Shown in pieces: positions 1 to 11,137 of a stretch of DNA of 64,000 nucleotides; within the stretch, counting starts at the first letter, position 1, and each line of letters starts with the position of its first letter. This DNA comes from Riptortus pedestris. Lineage: Eukaryota; Arthropoda; Insecta; Hemiptera; Alydidae. The DNA is taken from the NCBI GenBank assembly GCA_019009955.1, contig CM032233.1:93286501-93350500 (forward strand), read 5' to 3'. Both the position numbers and the translations under genes were made by a program. Below the pieces are notes generated by a model. It was not told the DNA's origin. It made no database searches and was given only the letters and a program-made list of their open reading frames with translations.

Positions 1-59
1 TAGTACAGCCTATAGTCTAAGTTGAGTTCGGCGTGAAAAGATACAAACAAACATAAAGT

Positions 60-640
60 ATTAGCAGATCTTCTTGAAGGGAAATCAGCTTTGAGGCTGT
101 ACTCTTGACACGATTTTAAAAAAATTCTTCAAATCTCCATCGATCCTAGTAGATGACGAAGTTGAGGTCCGATCAAAATTTTATATATATATATATATAT
201 ACTTGTCCGTTAACGCTCTAGCGGTCGCAATTTGTTTCTGATCGTTGCGAAACTTGATATTTAATCGTTTTATGTAAAAAGAAAGATGTAGTTGTTAATA
301 GCTGAAATCCTGCCAATGGGAGAAGGGGGGGTTTAGAGGGGAGGAATTTCAAAAATTCTTAATATCTTATTAAGCGTAGGATCGAAAAATTGTATAGAAC
401 CAGTCATATTGTAAATGTATTGTTCTATAAATGTTGTTATGTGGGCGTTAATAAATAATAATAATAATAAATGTTGTTATGTACATTTATTTCTCTATCT
501 TCATTATTAACCGAGATATTGGGATTTTTTAGATTTCAGTCTTCATTAAACCCCAGTTTCTGTAATCGCACGTTAAGTTCAACGTTGAACCGTCTAAAAC
601 TGAAAAACCAAAGATTGTGTTCAACAAATCGTGTTGAACA
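60..640 (+). mobile_element. HLE copy 1, 3' end missing
   Basis: Helentron-like non-autonomous element in forward orientation. It begins TTAGCAGATC..GGGAAATCAGCT, has the block ending GATGACGAAGTTGAGGTCCG, a short (TA)n core at about 182-201, then the block with GCTCTAGCGGTCGCAA and GGATCGAAAAATTGTATAGA. The last 100 bp are a variant shared, inverted, with the copy at 2701-3419. No terminal hairpin is visible. A tiny SINE tail interrupts it at 443-466. Confidence 0.8.
427..482 (+). mobile_element. 24-bp SINE tail insertion with 16-bp target duplication
   Basis: ATAAATGTTGTTATGT occurs at 427-442 and 467-482. Between them lies GGGCGTTAAT followed by (AAT)n. This matches the last bases and tail of the tRNA-derived SINE (GTGGACGTTAA..AATAATAAT at about 48248-48274). 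It is a retroposition event truncated to almost nothing, placed inside HLE copy 1. The exact duplication edges are blurred by ATAA repeats. Confidence 0.7.
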
Positions 641-1190
641 ACAGTTATTAAACATCGCATTTATAAGATATTCTGTACAACATGCATCAATCCGATGAAA
701 AGGGTGTTATATCCAAAACAGCATTTAAACCTTTACATTATAGTTTGTTGGAAATTTCATGAAATTCTACGAAAATCGTGTAATAAGCACTATCTCAATC
801 ACAACAACAAGCTGGTTTTCCTCATGGGAAATCGGCCTGATACTCATCAGTTCTTTGTGCGGTGAAACATTTCTGAGGCTTATACGATTTTGAAGTTTTG
901 TCTATTGATATTCAATGGGGACGTGAAAGACAAAATCAAAATGAAAGGACATAAGGGGGATGGATGCTTTTCAAACAGGTTTTCAAATTGTAATGGACAG
1001 CCCAGTTATAACACATATAATATATTTATACCTTGGCCGCTCTATCCACAGGAAATATAAGTAAAAAACTTGAAAACAAAAATTCTTTCATGTAAAAATA
1101 GAGATTTAATTTGTTAATGGTGGATCAAACTACGATGATCGGTCAGAGAAATATTAAAGCGTAAAGTCTGAAATATCTATATTACATTAT
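641..1190. other. Unannotated AT-rich stretch
   Basis: I recognise no gene or repeat here. The segment leads into the CT microsatellite. Confidence 0.4.
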
Positions 1191-1194
1191 TATG

Positions 1195-1720
<526 letters not shown>

Positions 1721-1816
1721 CTCCTCCCGCCCCTGCTTCGGGAATTTTGTTCATAGATATTTGTAATTTAAAACAGTCCCCTTTTTGCAGCGATTTTTAC
1801 TAAATGATCATCAACA

Positions 1817-2160
1817 TTAATTTAATATGGAGGTGGGGCAACAAATCCTTTTTCTGGTGGTACCATAGCAGTATTGATAACATTTTCCTCTCCAGGTTTT
1901 AAAGTTTCTTGGGGTTTTAGTAGTAGTCCATAGCTGTTCTGGCATAAGCAAGCATAAGCAGCATTGGTATTTAGTATAGCCTACCTGCTGACCCAAAAGC
2001 ATCGTAGATATTTTAAAGTCCCCACAAACTATCCATTGATGGTATTGATATTTGATTTTTTCCAGGATAATGGCAAAAACGTTATAGTTTTCTTCCAAAT
2101 GCGCAGAATGCTCTATCGGAAGCGATGCAAATGTATTTCCATTGTGTAATAATACTACTT
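1817..2160 (-). pseudogene. Decayed fragment of an unnamed multi-copy insect protein family (copy A)
   Basis: The minus strand reads IDSSKTSLK-like sequence, then EENYNVFAIILEKIKYQYHQ, WIVCGDFKISTMLLGQQ and GYTKYQCCLC. I recall this order (IDSSKTSLKAVLLHN, CGDLKV.., LLGQQSGYTK.PC.LC) from multi-copy uncharacterised proteins in insect genomes that are often transposon-like. Downstream the reading shifts frame (LKPGEENVINTAMVPPEK in another frame), so the copy is dead. Function is unknown. The CxxC after GYTK could be a metal site, which is inference only. Confidence 0.6.
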
Positions 2161-2224
2161 TAAGACTAGTTTTGGATGAATCAATGTATTAAGTTTTTTT
2201 TATCAATTATTAAATTAAAAAAAA

Positions 2225-2285
2225 CACATAGGTTTATTACTATAATGAATATAAATACTGCAAAAAACCACAAAAACCTATGTGA
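2225..2285. repeat. Hairpin unit, copy A
   Basis: CACATAGGTTT and its reverse complement AAACCTATGTG enclose about 40 nt. Related units lie at 5429-5497 and 6077-6131. Confidence 0.6.
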
Positions 2286-2427
2286 TAGAATTTTTTCCCT
2301 GTTTTTGGGAGGTCAAAATCTTGATGAAAATGTTACATCATTCTTTGCAGTTCTTTAGTCGTAGACCTGTGTAATTAATAATTTTCTTTTTTTCTGATGT
2401 TGATAAGGAAGTAATTTAAATTAAACA

Positions 2428-2700
2428 TAATTTTCACATAAAGGAAAATTGACTATTAATAAGGATACTTTGTTTTAATTGAAATATTTTTTACTTCTTT
2501 CCTCGTTTTAAAATATTCTTGAATATAATTAGCTATTCATTTTAATGTATCATGTCTTTAAAAAGAGGCCTTTTCACAGCTAACTTTTTTATATATTTTT
2601 TTTTCTTTGAAATACAGCTGGTGGGGTGGATACCTATACTTTTCTAAATTTAATACCTACCTTGTTTCTCCCATCATCAATCCTACCTAGGGTATGACGA
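2428..2700. other. Unannotated AT-rich stretch
   Basis: No gene or repeat recognised. At its right edge CATCAATCCTACCTAGGGTATGACG resembles part of an HLE 5' block, just outside the 3' terminus of copy 2. Confidence 0.35.
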
Positions 2701-3287
2701 AAAAGTCCGTCATGCAGGGGCTGTGTAATCTTAGCAGATTTCCCACGTGAAGATTAACAATAGATAAATCTACATACTAGTAACACTCAACTCCACCGTT
2801 TGAAAATTATTTATTATATCTAATACTATACTTTATAATGAATAATCTCAACCATTCTAATTTTAATAATCCAAGAACAAAAGGCAGAGGAGGGTGGGTC
2901 ATCAGAAAGTAGTTGAATGTACCTCATATAGAAATGATTTGTTGAACACAATATTTGGTTTTTCGGTTTTAGATGGTTCAAGGTTCAACTTAACGTGCGA
3001 TCGAACGTGTGAAAGTGGGGTTTAATGAAGGCTGAAATCTAAAAAATCCCAATATCTCGGTTAATGTTGAAGATAGATAAAACATGTTCATAACAACATT
3101 TATAAATAATTTAACTTGCAATAATATTTATTTTATATAATGTTTCGATATGACCTATAATAACGGATATATTTCGAAATTCCCCACTGGTCCGTTAACG
3201 AACTTGATTTTACGTTTTACATAATACGTTTAAATATCGAGTTCAGTTAAGATTAATCAAAAATTGCGACTTCTAGAACGGTAATAG

Positions 3288-3355
<68 letters not shown>

Positions 3356-3419
3356 AAACCCACATATATTTTTGAACGGACATCATTTTCGTCATCTCCT
3401 CGGTAGTATCGATGAACAT
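2701..3419 (-). mobile_element. HLE copy 2 with CA+TA core
   Basis: Reverse orientation. It opens AAAAGTCCGTCATGCAGGGG and TTAGCAGATTTCCC, and has the internal part GGTTTTTCGGTTTTAGATGG that pairs it with copy 1 as a subfamily. The core is (CA)n followed by (TA)n at about 3287-3352, then GAACGGACATCATTTTCGTC. The 5' terminus is replaced by further TA and GA repeats. Confidence 0.85.
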
Positions 3420-3956
<537 letters not shown>

Positions 3957-3957
<1 letters not shown>

Positions 3958-4015
3958 CTGTTAAAGCTCTAGATTTTTGCGGCAATTCTTGTTTGAGTGT
4001 AACGGAATATTTAAA
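3957..4015 (+). mobile_element. HLE copy 3, short core-flank fragment
   Basis: CTGTTAAAGCTCTAGATTTT..GCAATTCTTGTTTGAGTGT matches the segment normally just after the microsatellite (CTGTTAACGCTCTAGCGGTCGCAATTTTTGTTTGATCG). Only about 60 bp remain. Confidence 0.55.
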
Positions 4016-4020
4016 TGATC

Positions 4021-4248
4021 TGTATAAAACTAAATATTGTATATAGTCTCAGTATAGTATAACAAACTTAATGATTACACAATAACGAGTTTTTTTAGTA
4101 CAAACGCAACTCATAAACCTACGACATTTTAATTTTTTTTTTCAGCTACACCCCTGACAGGAAGCTTTATCAAATAATTTTCTGAAGGCATTATTACATA
4201 CTTAAGTAATGGTTTTTCAAAATCAGAGATTTAGTGGGATAATACTAA
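4021..4248. other. Unannotated AT-rich stretch
   Basis: No gene or repeat recognised. Confidence 0.35.
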
Positions 4249-4910
4249 GAAGTCCGGCAAGCAGGGTCTGCGTAAACTAAGCAGATTTCCTATGTAGAGT
4301 TTAGCAATAGAGAAATCTGCATACTGGTAACACAACACCACCATAAGTAAATAAAAACGGTATTGAGAAATCTTTCAGTTAATTTTAATAAACTCCCAAC
4401 TGAAACGGCTTCTGAATTGTAAGAATAATTTATATTTTAATAACTCAAATTTTAGTAGTCCAAGAACTAAAGAAGGGGGGGGCGGATGAACAGAACGTAT
4501 TTGCATAAATCACACAAAGTAAAGAAGGTTAGGTAAGGTTAGAAACGACAGGTTAGGTTCGAAGCTTCCGCCAGAGCCGAAAACGGCCGAACTAACCCGA
4601 ACAACACCCGACCACAGACTTCATAAAAATGCAAATATATCGGTTAATATTCAAGATAGAGAATAAGTGTATAGAACAATATTTATAGTAGTTAATTTGC
4701 AATAAGATTGGTTCTATACAATTTTTCGATCCGATGCATAATAACGGAGATATTTCGAATTTTCGAAAATCCCCTCCTCTAAACCCCCCCTCCCTCTGGT
4801 ACGATTTCAGCCATTAACGAACTTGATCTGCTCTTTTACTTAAAACGGTTAAATATCGAGTTTCGTAACGATCAAATAAAAATTGCGACCGCTAGAGCGT
4901 TAACAGACAA

Positions 4911-4958
<48 letters not shown>

Positions 4959-5080
4959 GAACGGACCTCATTTTCGTCATCTCTTGGGTAGGATCGATGG
5001 ACATTTGAAGAAATTTGTCGATACTCGCGACATGAGTACGACCTCAATAGCTGATTTCCCTTAACGGAAATCTGATAAAA
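4249..5080 (-). mobile_element. HLE copy 4, near full length (about 830 bp)
   Basis: Reverse orientation with both ends. The hairpin end is AAGTCCGGCAAGCAGGGTCTGCG and the palindromic end is GCTGATTTCCCTTAACGG followed by AAATCTGATAAAA. The core is (TA)n at about 4913-4952. It carries a GC-richer block near 4540-4610 (GCCGAAAACGGCCGAAC) shared with copies 8, 21 and 27, which marks a subfamily. Confidence 0.9.
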
Positions 5081-5176
5081 ACCTGGTTTAGGATAGTTAT
5101 TTATTAAGTCTTTACATCAAATTCATTTGAGAGGTCTATTTTTCGCGAACTGTTGACGAGAACCATAATAAATAAT

Positions 5177-5208
5177 AAGTCCGTCAGACTGGGACTGCGA
5201 AAACTAAG
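5177..5208 (-). mobile_element. HLE 3'-terminal fragment (copy 5)
   Basis: AAGTCCGTCAGACTGGGACTGCGAAAACTAAG resembles the hairpin terminus only. It sits about 100 bp from the 5' end of copy 4. Confidence 0.5.
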
Positions 5209-5428
5209 ACAAAAGTTTAGCCATTAAAGGCGTTGAACGTAAGTGTTCAATATGGGCTATGGAATAGATGAAATACACATGTTCCAGTTAAGAACGTACA
5301 ATATTAATTGACGACAAGTACGAGAAGCGAACAACTTAATGACATACCAAAAAGAGTTTTATTAGCAATATGACCGGGGGCAACCCGGCATGGAGACGGC
5401 CTACAACTGAACAGAGATATATTTTGAT

Positions 5429-5497
5429 AAAACCACATAAGTTTATTACTAATGAGCATAAATACTGCAAACACATAAAAACCTACGTGATAGAATT
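5429..5497. repeat. Hairpin unit, copy B
   Basis: CCACATAAGTTTATTACTAA..AAAAACCTACGTG is the same unit as at 2225 and 6077. It interrupts the fossil protein frame immediately after the residues MNEKDE. Confidence 0.55.
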
Positions 5498-5597
5498 CAT
5501 CCTTTTCATTCATACATTCTACGAAGAGGGTGTAGGTTAAAAGTTTTCTTATGTCGGGCCCGTTGAAAACTCCCTCTTTCAACTTTGCTTCTGACTG
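5480..5597 (-). pseudogene. Downstream fragment of the same unnamed protein family
   Basis: The minus strand reads EAKLKEGVFNGPDIRKLLTY, then FVECMNEKDE. In the family as I recall it, a KEGIF.GPDIRKL segment follows the CGDLK/GYTK segment, so this continues the fragment at 5657-6064 after a frame break. After MNEKDE the frame runs into the hairpin unit. Confidence 0.6.
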
Positions 5598-5656
5598 CTT
5601 CGGGAATTTTGTGCATAGATATTTAAAACAGTCCCCATCCTTTTGCAGCGATTTTA

Positions 5657-6064
5657 CTAAATGATCATCAACATTAATTTAATATGGAGGTGGGCAACAA
5701 ATCCTTTTCTGGTGGTACCATAGCAGTATTGATAACATTTTCCTCTCCAGGTTTTAAAGTTTCTTGGGGTTTTAGTCCAGAGCTGTTCTGGCATAAGCAA
5801 GCATAAGCAGCATTGGTATTTAGTATAGCCTACCTGCTGACCCAAAAGCATCGTAGATATTTTAAAGTCCCCACAAACTATCCATTGATGGTATTGATAT
5901 TTGATTTTTTCCAGGATAATGGCAAAAACGTTATAGTTTTCTTCCAAATGCACAGAATGCCCCATCGGAAGCGATGCAAATTTATTTCTATTGTGCAATA
6001 ATACTACTTTAAGGCTAGTTTTGGATGAATCAATGTATAAAGTTAAGTTTGTTTTTTTTATCAA
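5657..6064 (-). pseudogene. Decayed fragment of unnamed multi-copy protein family (copy B)
   Basis: A 135-residue frame: LYIDSSKTSLKVVLLHN near the N-terminus, PMGHSVHLEENYNVF, WIVCGDFKISTMLLGQQ, GYTKYQCCLC, then a shifted tail ending AHLHIKLMLM (family: LPPLHIKLGL). Comparison with copy A and the family pattern indicates frameshifts around the tail, so it is not a functional gene. Other pieces lie at 5480-5597, 15690-15803 and 16816-16890. Confidence 0.6.
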
Positions 6065-6076
6065 TTATTAGATTTA

Positions 6077-6131
6077 AAAACCACATAGGTTTTTTACTAA
6101 TACTGCAAACACATAAAAACCTACGTTATAG
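6077..6131. repeat. Hairpin unit, copy C
   Basis: CCACATAGGTTTTTTACTAA..AAAAACCTACG. Part of segmental repeat B and slightly shorter than copies A and B. Confidence 0.5.
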
Positions 6132-6481
6132 AATTTTTTGAATAGTTTTCCTGTTTTTTGGAGGTCAAAATCTTTATGAAAATGTTACTACATTCCTTGC
6201 AGTTCTTTAGTCGCAGACCTCTGTTATTAATAATTTTCTTTTTTTTCTGATGTTGACAAGGAAGCAATTTAAATTAAACTTACAACTGAACTGAGACATA
6301 GTTTGATAATGGAGTAGGTTTATAAAGGTATTGAGTGATGCTGTGGATGCGGTTCCCAGGATTCTAGCTGATAGTGCACAGTTGGCAGTTCCCATGCTCC
6401 CAACTGACGTCATTAAAGAACGTATTTGCATCAGCCTCGCACTGTAAAAGTTCAATGGGGAAAAAAAATCGTATATAAGCC

Positions 6482-6935
6482 ATGTATTTATGCCAATAAA
6501 TTATTATCTATCGATAACCTTTCCGTTTGGGGAAAAAACATCAATCGTCAAATTTGTGTACATATAATTTCATCAAGATCTAAAGATTCGTCTTTTAATA
6601 ACACCCACTAATGACGTTGTACTCATGACGTGAGTTTCGTAAAATTTCTCCAAATGCCCATCGATTTTACCTAGATGACAGAATAGGGTCCGCTCAATGC
6701 CCAGGCAAGGCCTTCCCCTCTCCGATTTGAACGAACAATTTTTAAATTCTAGTGCCTTATGAAAAACAAATTCTGTTAAAGCGAGAGAACGCCCTTCTCA
6801 CACCTTCGTCTAATAAAATGTTAACGATTTACCAAAACGTCTTGAGGTGTAGCTAAGGAAGATATCCCGAGGAGCTCCCTCGGCTTATTTGCTAGTGCTT
6901 TTCTTTTGTAACCGCAAGACCTCGAGATCGAATCT
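6482..6935 (+). repeat. R2 repeat, copy a (tRNA-like 3' part)
   Basis: About 455 bp matching 10018-10472. It starts ATGTATTTATGCCAATAAAT and ends CGAGATCGAATCT. Bases about 6610-6700 (TTGTACTCATGACGTGAG.., CCCATCGATTTTACCTAGATGA) are a diverged HLE 5' block. The last 70 bp resemble a decayed tRNA: TAGTGC, CTTTTGTAACCGCAAG, and GATCGAATC, which fits the pol III B-box pattern GWTCRANNC. Confidence 0.75.
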
Positions 6936-6954
6936 GAATAAGGCAGTTCGTAAA

Positions 6955-7218
6955 ATAACAGCTTATTGTTGACGAGTAGGAGTGCGGGTTTACTGAATGC
7001 TGAAAACAAAATAAAACCAAATATCTTAGTTAATACTCGTGGGAGAGAAAATATGTATATATATAATAGACATTTATTGGAAACTAAATTTGCAATAAAA
7101 TATATATTGTAATAACTCAGATATTCCTATTCTTCGAAATTCCCTCGTTTTACATACAACGTTAATAAATCGAGTTTGGTAACAATCAAACAAGAATTGC
7201 GATAGAGCATTAACAGAT

Positions 7219-7250
<32 letters not shown>

Positions 7251-7378
7251 TAGTGTATATAGGTTTGAACTATTTATATATTATATTTGAACTATTGAGT
7301 AGGATCGGTGAATATTTGAAAAAATGTTTCGGGTCATGAGTTTAAACTCAATAGCTGATTTCCTCTAAGGATGCTAAA
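6955..7378 (-). mobile_element. HLE copy 6, 3' terminus missing
   Basis: Reverse orientation. It starts ATAACAGCTTATTGTTGACG, contains GAGTTTGGTAACAATCAAAC and a (TA)n core at about 7214-7250, and ends at AATAGCTGATTTCCTCTAAGG..GCTAAAA. It abuts R2 copy a. Confidence 0.75.
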
Positions 7379-7461
7379 ATGGGGGTTCCTATTTTAAATA
7401 TGGATGTTTATGTCAAGAAATCTTATTTCATTTTAAGTCAGCATGAGTGAAAATTAGCTTC

Positions 7462-8125
7462 TTTTTTTTTCTCCTCATAGTTAGCCTATGAGGAGTTATT
7501 TATTTGAATACATGTTCCATTGCCACATATTACATGTATGATTATGTTTAAATACATTATTATTTTACAATATACACATTAATCAAACATCTAATCAAAT
7601 ATAATATAAAAAAATAAAAATAATAATAATAAAATAAAATATTAAAATTAGTAAGATAATTACAAATAAAATAAAAACAAAAAAAACAAATCAATTAAAG
7701 TTACACTCAACCGATGTAAGGTAAATATATTGAATTATGATTCCCATTCCTCACAATCAACTTTACATTCTAATGTATTTTTACTACATTCATATCTATA
7801 CTTTTGATAAACTTTATAAGTTCTTTATTGTACTTATTAAATATAATATAGGGTGGTTCTGGCCAATTACTTCCTTTTAAAATTATGTTCATTATTAAAT
7901 TTAATCTATTTTGATTAAATGTTGAGCAGCCATAAAGTATATGTAAAATCGTTTGTGTTGTCTGTGAGTCGCAAGTACATTTGTCATTGTCTTGAATTTT
8001 AAATCTTGTTAAATAAAGCCCTGTCTGCCAATGTTCCGTTAGAAATTGTGTGCATTCGTGATGGTGACTCTTGTGTTGTAGTTGTTGTGAGTTATATTTG
8101 GTATGTATTGATGTAACCTGTAAGA
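7462..8125 (-). pseudogene. Non-LTR retrotransposon 3' end, 5'-truncated (LINE A)
   Basis: The minus strand encodes the post-RT C-terminal region: TQFLTEHWQTGLYLTRFKI, then CTCDSQTTQTILHILYGC with the Cys..His..Cys spacing typical of LINE ORF2 C-termini. It ends in a 3'UTR, a perfect 10-bp hairpin (CTCCTCATAG / CTATGAGGAG, plus-strand 7471-7495), and a poly-A (plus-strand T run 7462-7470). The same architecture appears at 30552-31285. The clade is not assigned. Confidence 0.75.
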
Positions 8126-9080
8126 TTTGTAACTACACTAACTTCGTATTTGAAGCCCTCGGCAATTATTAGAGAGAAAGCCGTTGAAATCACTTCCTTA
8201 AGAATATATATATTCTTTACTGATTCTTTCCTTATACTGAATCTTATTTCGTGAAGAAATATATTTACAAAATTTACTTATTCTTTTAAAATATGTTTTA
8301 TTTCCTTTGCTACGTACTGGGCGTGTTGCTCCATCACATAGGGCTTTTGAGGGATCAGTCAATTCATACATGAAGACTTTTACTTCCTCTGGAAAACATA
8401 TCAATTAAAATGTCGATATAAAATAATAAATAAAAAGATTTTTAAAAAATTATCTAAATGGTATTTGTAGCCATGGAGCAAAAGGTCACCCTCCTCAAAT
8501 TTCCCACCTGTCAGCCGCAATCTAAATCCTCCCATCAAAACGTGCATAACTCACAAAACCCATCTCAATATATCGATGCTATTAATCTGTGTGTGGAATC
8601 CCTTACACAAACTGGAATATCCGTATAGCAGAAAGGCTTTCACTTGGTTTTTACTTTATGTGAAATATAACTATCAGGTTTACTTTACCAGCGTAGTCAA
8701 ATTTTGTTACCAGGAAGGGGTTGATTAATGAAAGATTCCCTTCACGTCAGATGGGAATATAAAGCTAATTCCAGTCAATTTCGGTATCTTAAGTTACAGA
8801 ATTTTTAAAGTATCACCATGGAATTTTGTTGATGGTAATACTAATTCGACTGGAACTGTGAGAATGAAACTAGTATTATGTTTATCTATGATAACCTTTG
8901 AAACAATTTCATTGCCGGCCAAAATCCAACTCAATGTCTGTCCCAGCCCTTGCTAACAGAATACTTCGTGACTCTACCAACATCAGCCACCGGCTACTTC
9001 ACATCGGTTCGACACAACTTCTAACCAACAAGTTACAACTGGTAAAATTAATTCTTCTAACTCACCTACTAGCCTAAGAA
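8126..9080. other. Unannotated stretch
   Basis: No gene or known repeat recognised. The 68-residue minus frame at 8198-8404 has no motif I know. Confidence 0.35.
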
Positions 9081-9082
9081 AT

Positions 9083-9270
9083 AATGTTTAAAAAATGAAC
9101 ACAAACATATTGAATTTAAATTCAAATAATACTAAAAATAATTTAGCATTATATATCGAAGAAACATGGTTAATGGACAATAACTTCATCATTCCACCTT
9201 GCCTGCCAAACTATTAACCTTGCCATTTTCTAGAATTCCTAGTAGAACAAAGCAACAACGGTAGAACAGC
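9083..9270 (+). pseudogene. Possible LINE endonuclease fragment
   Basis: The plus strand reads NNLALYIEETWLMDNNF, resembling the (C/Y)LQETWL motif of AP-type endonucleases in non-LTR elements. NNGRTAIIYIV follows, like the GRxGGIxIY stretch. Stops break the frame soon after. This is a weak call from short motifs only. Confidence 0.4.
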
Positions 9271-10017
9271 AATAATTTATATTGTGAAATTATTCTAATT
9301 GAAGATGACTGGCTGAACTAATTTTCGACTTTATATAATGAATGAAAATGTATCTTTGGCGCTTTTAGCTGTTAAAATTGTTGGCATATTAGCTGTTATA
9401 ATAGTCTATTTTAATATGTTGTATAGAAAATGAATCATAAGGCATGAATAGAGAATAATTATAAGTTAACACAAATACGTGAAATTTCAGTTCATAAAAG
9501 AAGAGTACCCACATGATTAATACTTCTTTAAGTTTTGTAAATATTATTCTGATACTGATTTTCTAAAAATATTTCACAAAAACATGCCTCAAATCATAAA
9601 GTCAGATGAAATAAGCAAGTGGGCAAATGATATATTTTTAATACAAAACTCAGAATTCTACATTGACCTAATGTTAGTCTCAAACTCACAAACAACAATA
9701 TCTACAAGCATATTTTGTAGGAAACAAGGATGAACTTTTTCTTTCCTTTTCATTTTTTTTTAGAATATATTTTAAATATTAAGAGCATTGACAAGTTAAA
9801 TGATGTATTATTTTTAATAATAATGTAATTATTAATTTATATCGTATAATATAATTTTTGTCCGTTGTTTCTTGATGTTAACGACTTATACTTTCATAAA
9901 ATTATTTTATATATTGTTTTTTACAAGCTTATCTTAATTTTCTTCTAAATTTAAGTGTTATGATAGACTGTAGGACTAACAAATTAACAATAAATGGCCA
10001 GACCCCATGGCAACGTT
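9271..10017. other. Unannotated AT-rich stretch
   Basis: No recognisable gene. It may hold further decayed LINE sequence, but I cannot support that. Confidence 0.3.
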
Positions 10018-10492
10018 ATGTATTTATGCCAATAAATTATTATCTATCGATAACCTTTCCTTTTTGGGGAAAAAGCATCAATCGTCAAATTTGTGTACAT
10101 ATAATTTCATCAAAATCTAAAGGTTTGTCTTTTAGTAACACCCACTAATGACGTTGTACTCATAACGCGAGTTTCGTAAAATGTCTTCAAATGCCCATCG
10201 ATCTTACCTAGATGACAGAATAGGGTCCGCTCAATACCCAGGCACGGACTTCCCCTCTCCGATTTGAACGAAAAAGTTTTAAAGTCTAGTGCCTTATGAA
10301 AAACCAATTCTGTCAAAGCGAGAGAACGCCCTTCTCATACCTTCGTCTAAAAAAATGTTAAAGATTTACCAAAACGCCTTGAGGTGTAGCGAAGGATGAT
10401 ATCCCGAGGAGCTCCCTTAGGTTATTTTTTAGTGCTATTCTTTTGTAACCGCAAGACCTCGAGATCGAATCTCGCCGGAAGTGACTATTTTG
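10018..10492 (+). repeat. R2 repeat, copy b
   Basis: Direct copy of 6482-6935. It runs 20 bp further, into CTCGCCGGAAGTGACTATTT. Its right half (10240-10492) is one arm of an inverted repeat with 10885-11137. The tRNA-like end has a T-arm shape: CGAG, loop ATCGAAT, CTCG. Confidence 0.75.
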
Positions 10493-10884
10493 TTTGGCTT
10501 CTATGACGTTTATTTAATATAAAAAATAGGTAAATAATTTTTTAGTTATTGGCATTTAACTTTTAATATGTTCCTTATATTTAAAGAAAACTCGAATAAT
10601 TTCTATCAAAAATATAACGGGAAATTTCTCTATATTCTATCAATAACATACATAATCTTGCAAAGGCAGAGTCCACTAATTAATATTACTTGTTAAATAT
10701 ATTTGTGTTCAATTAATATTAATATATTTTTCGTATAATATTAAATATTTCGTTATATTATATTTTTGATATAAAGCATTGGAATTTTCTTTATTATATG
10801 GAACTTGTTAAAAATTAAATTCTAATAATTAAAAAATTATTTAACTTTTTATTCATATTAAATAAACGACACAGAAACAATAAA

Positions 10885-11137
10885 AATAGTCACTTCCGGC
10901 GAGATTCGATCTCGAAGTCTTGCGGTTACAAAAGAAAAGCGCTATCAATTAGCCACGGCAGTTCCTTATAATAATATACTTTCACGACACCTCAAAACGT
11001 TCTGGTAAATCTTTAACATTTTTTTCTTTTTAGATGAGCGTGTGAGAAGTGCGTTCTCTCGCTTTAACATAATTTGTTTTCGCACTAAACGTTAAAAAAT
11101 TTTCGTTCAAATTGGAGAGAGGAAGGCCGTGCACCAC
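10885..11137 (-). repeat. R2 repeat, copy c (inverted, partial)
   Basis: Reverse complement of about 10240-10492. Read on the minus strand this is the best-preserved tRNA-like end: TGGCTAATTGATAGCGC resembles a D-arm/A-box, then CTTTTGTAACCGCAAG and GATCGAATC (B-box). Copies b and c face each other across a 392-bp AT-rich spacer. Confidence 0.7.

Larger units (their letters stand above)
1733..2427 (-). repeat. Segmental repeat copy A carrying a decayed protein fragment
   Basis: About 690 bp that recur at 5595-6279 in the same orientation with small indels. It starts CTGCTTCGGGAATTTTG and ends near AAATTAAAC. It contains the pseudogene at 1817-2160 and the hairpin unit at 2225-2285. It could be a duplicated fragment of one larger transposon or an ordinary segmental duplication. 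Confidence 0.85.
5595..6279 (-). repeat. Segmental repeat copy B
   Basis: Same 690-bp segment as 1733-2427, starting CTGCTTCGGGAATTTTG and ending AAATTAAAC. Copy B keeps a longer open frame than copy A. Confidence 0.85.

Noticed and set aside
471..698. 75-codon plus frame
   Set aside because: Lies in the HLE copy 1 3' block. No domain, and equivalent frames in other copies are closed.
10895..10965. Functional tRNA gene
   Set aside because: D-arm and T-arm resemblance is real, but the acceptor and anticodon stems do not pair properly and copies b and a are worse. Treated as a tRNA-like repeat.
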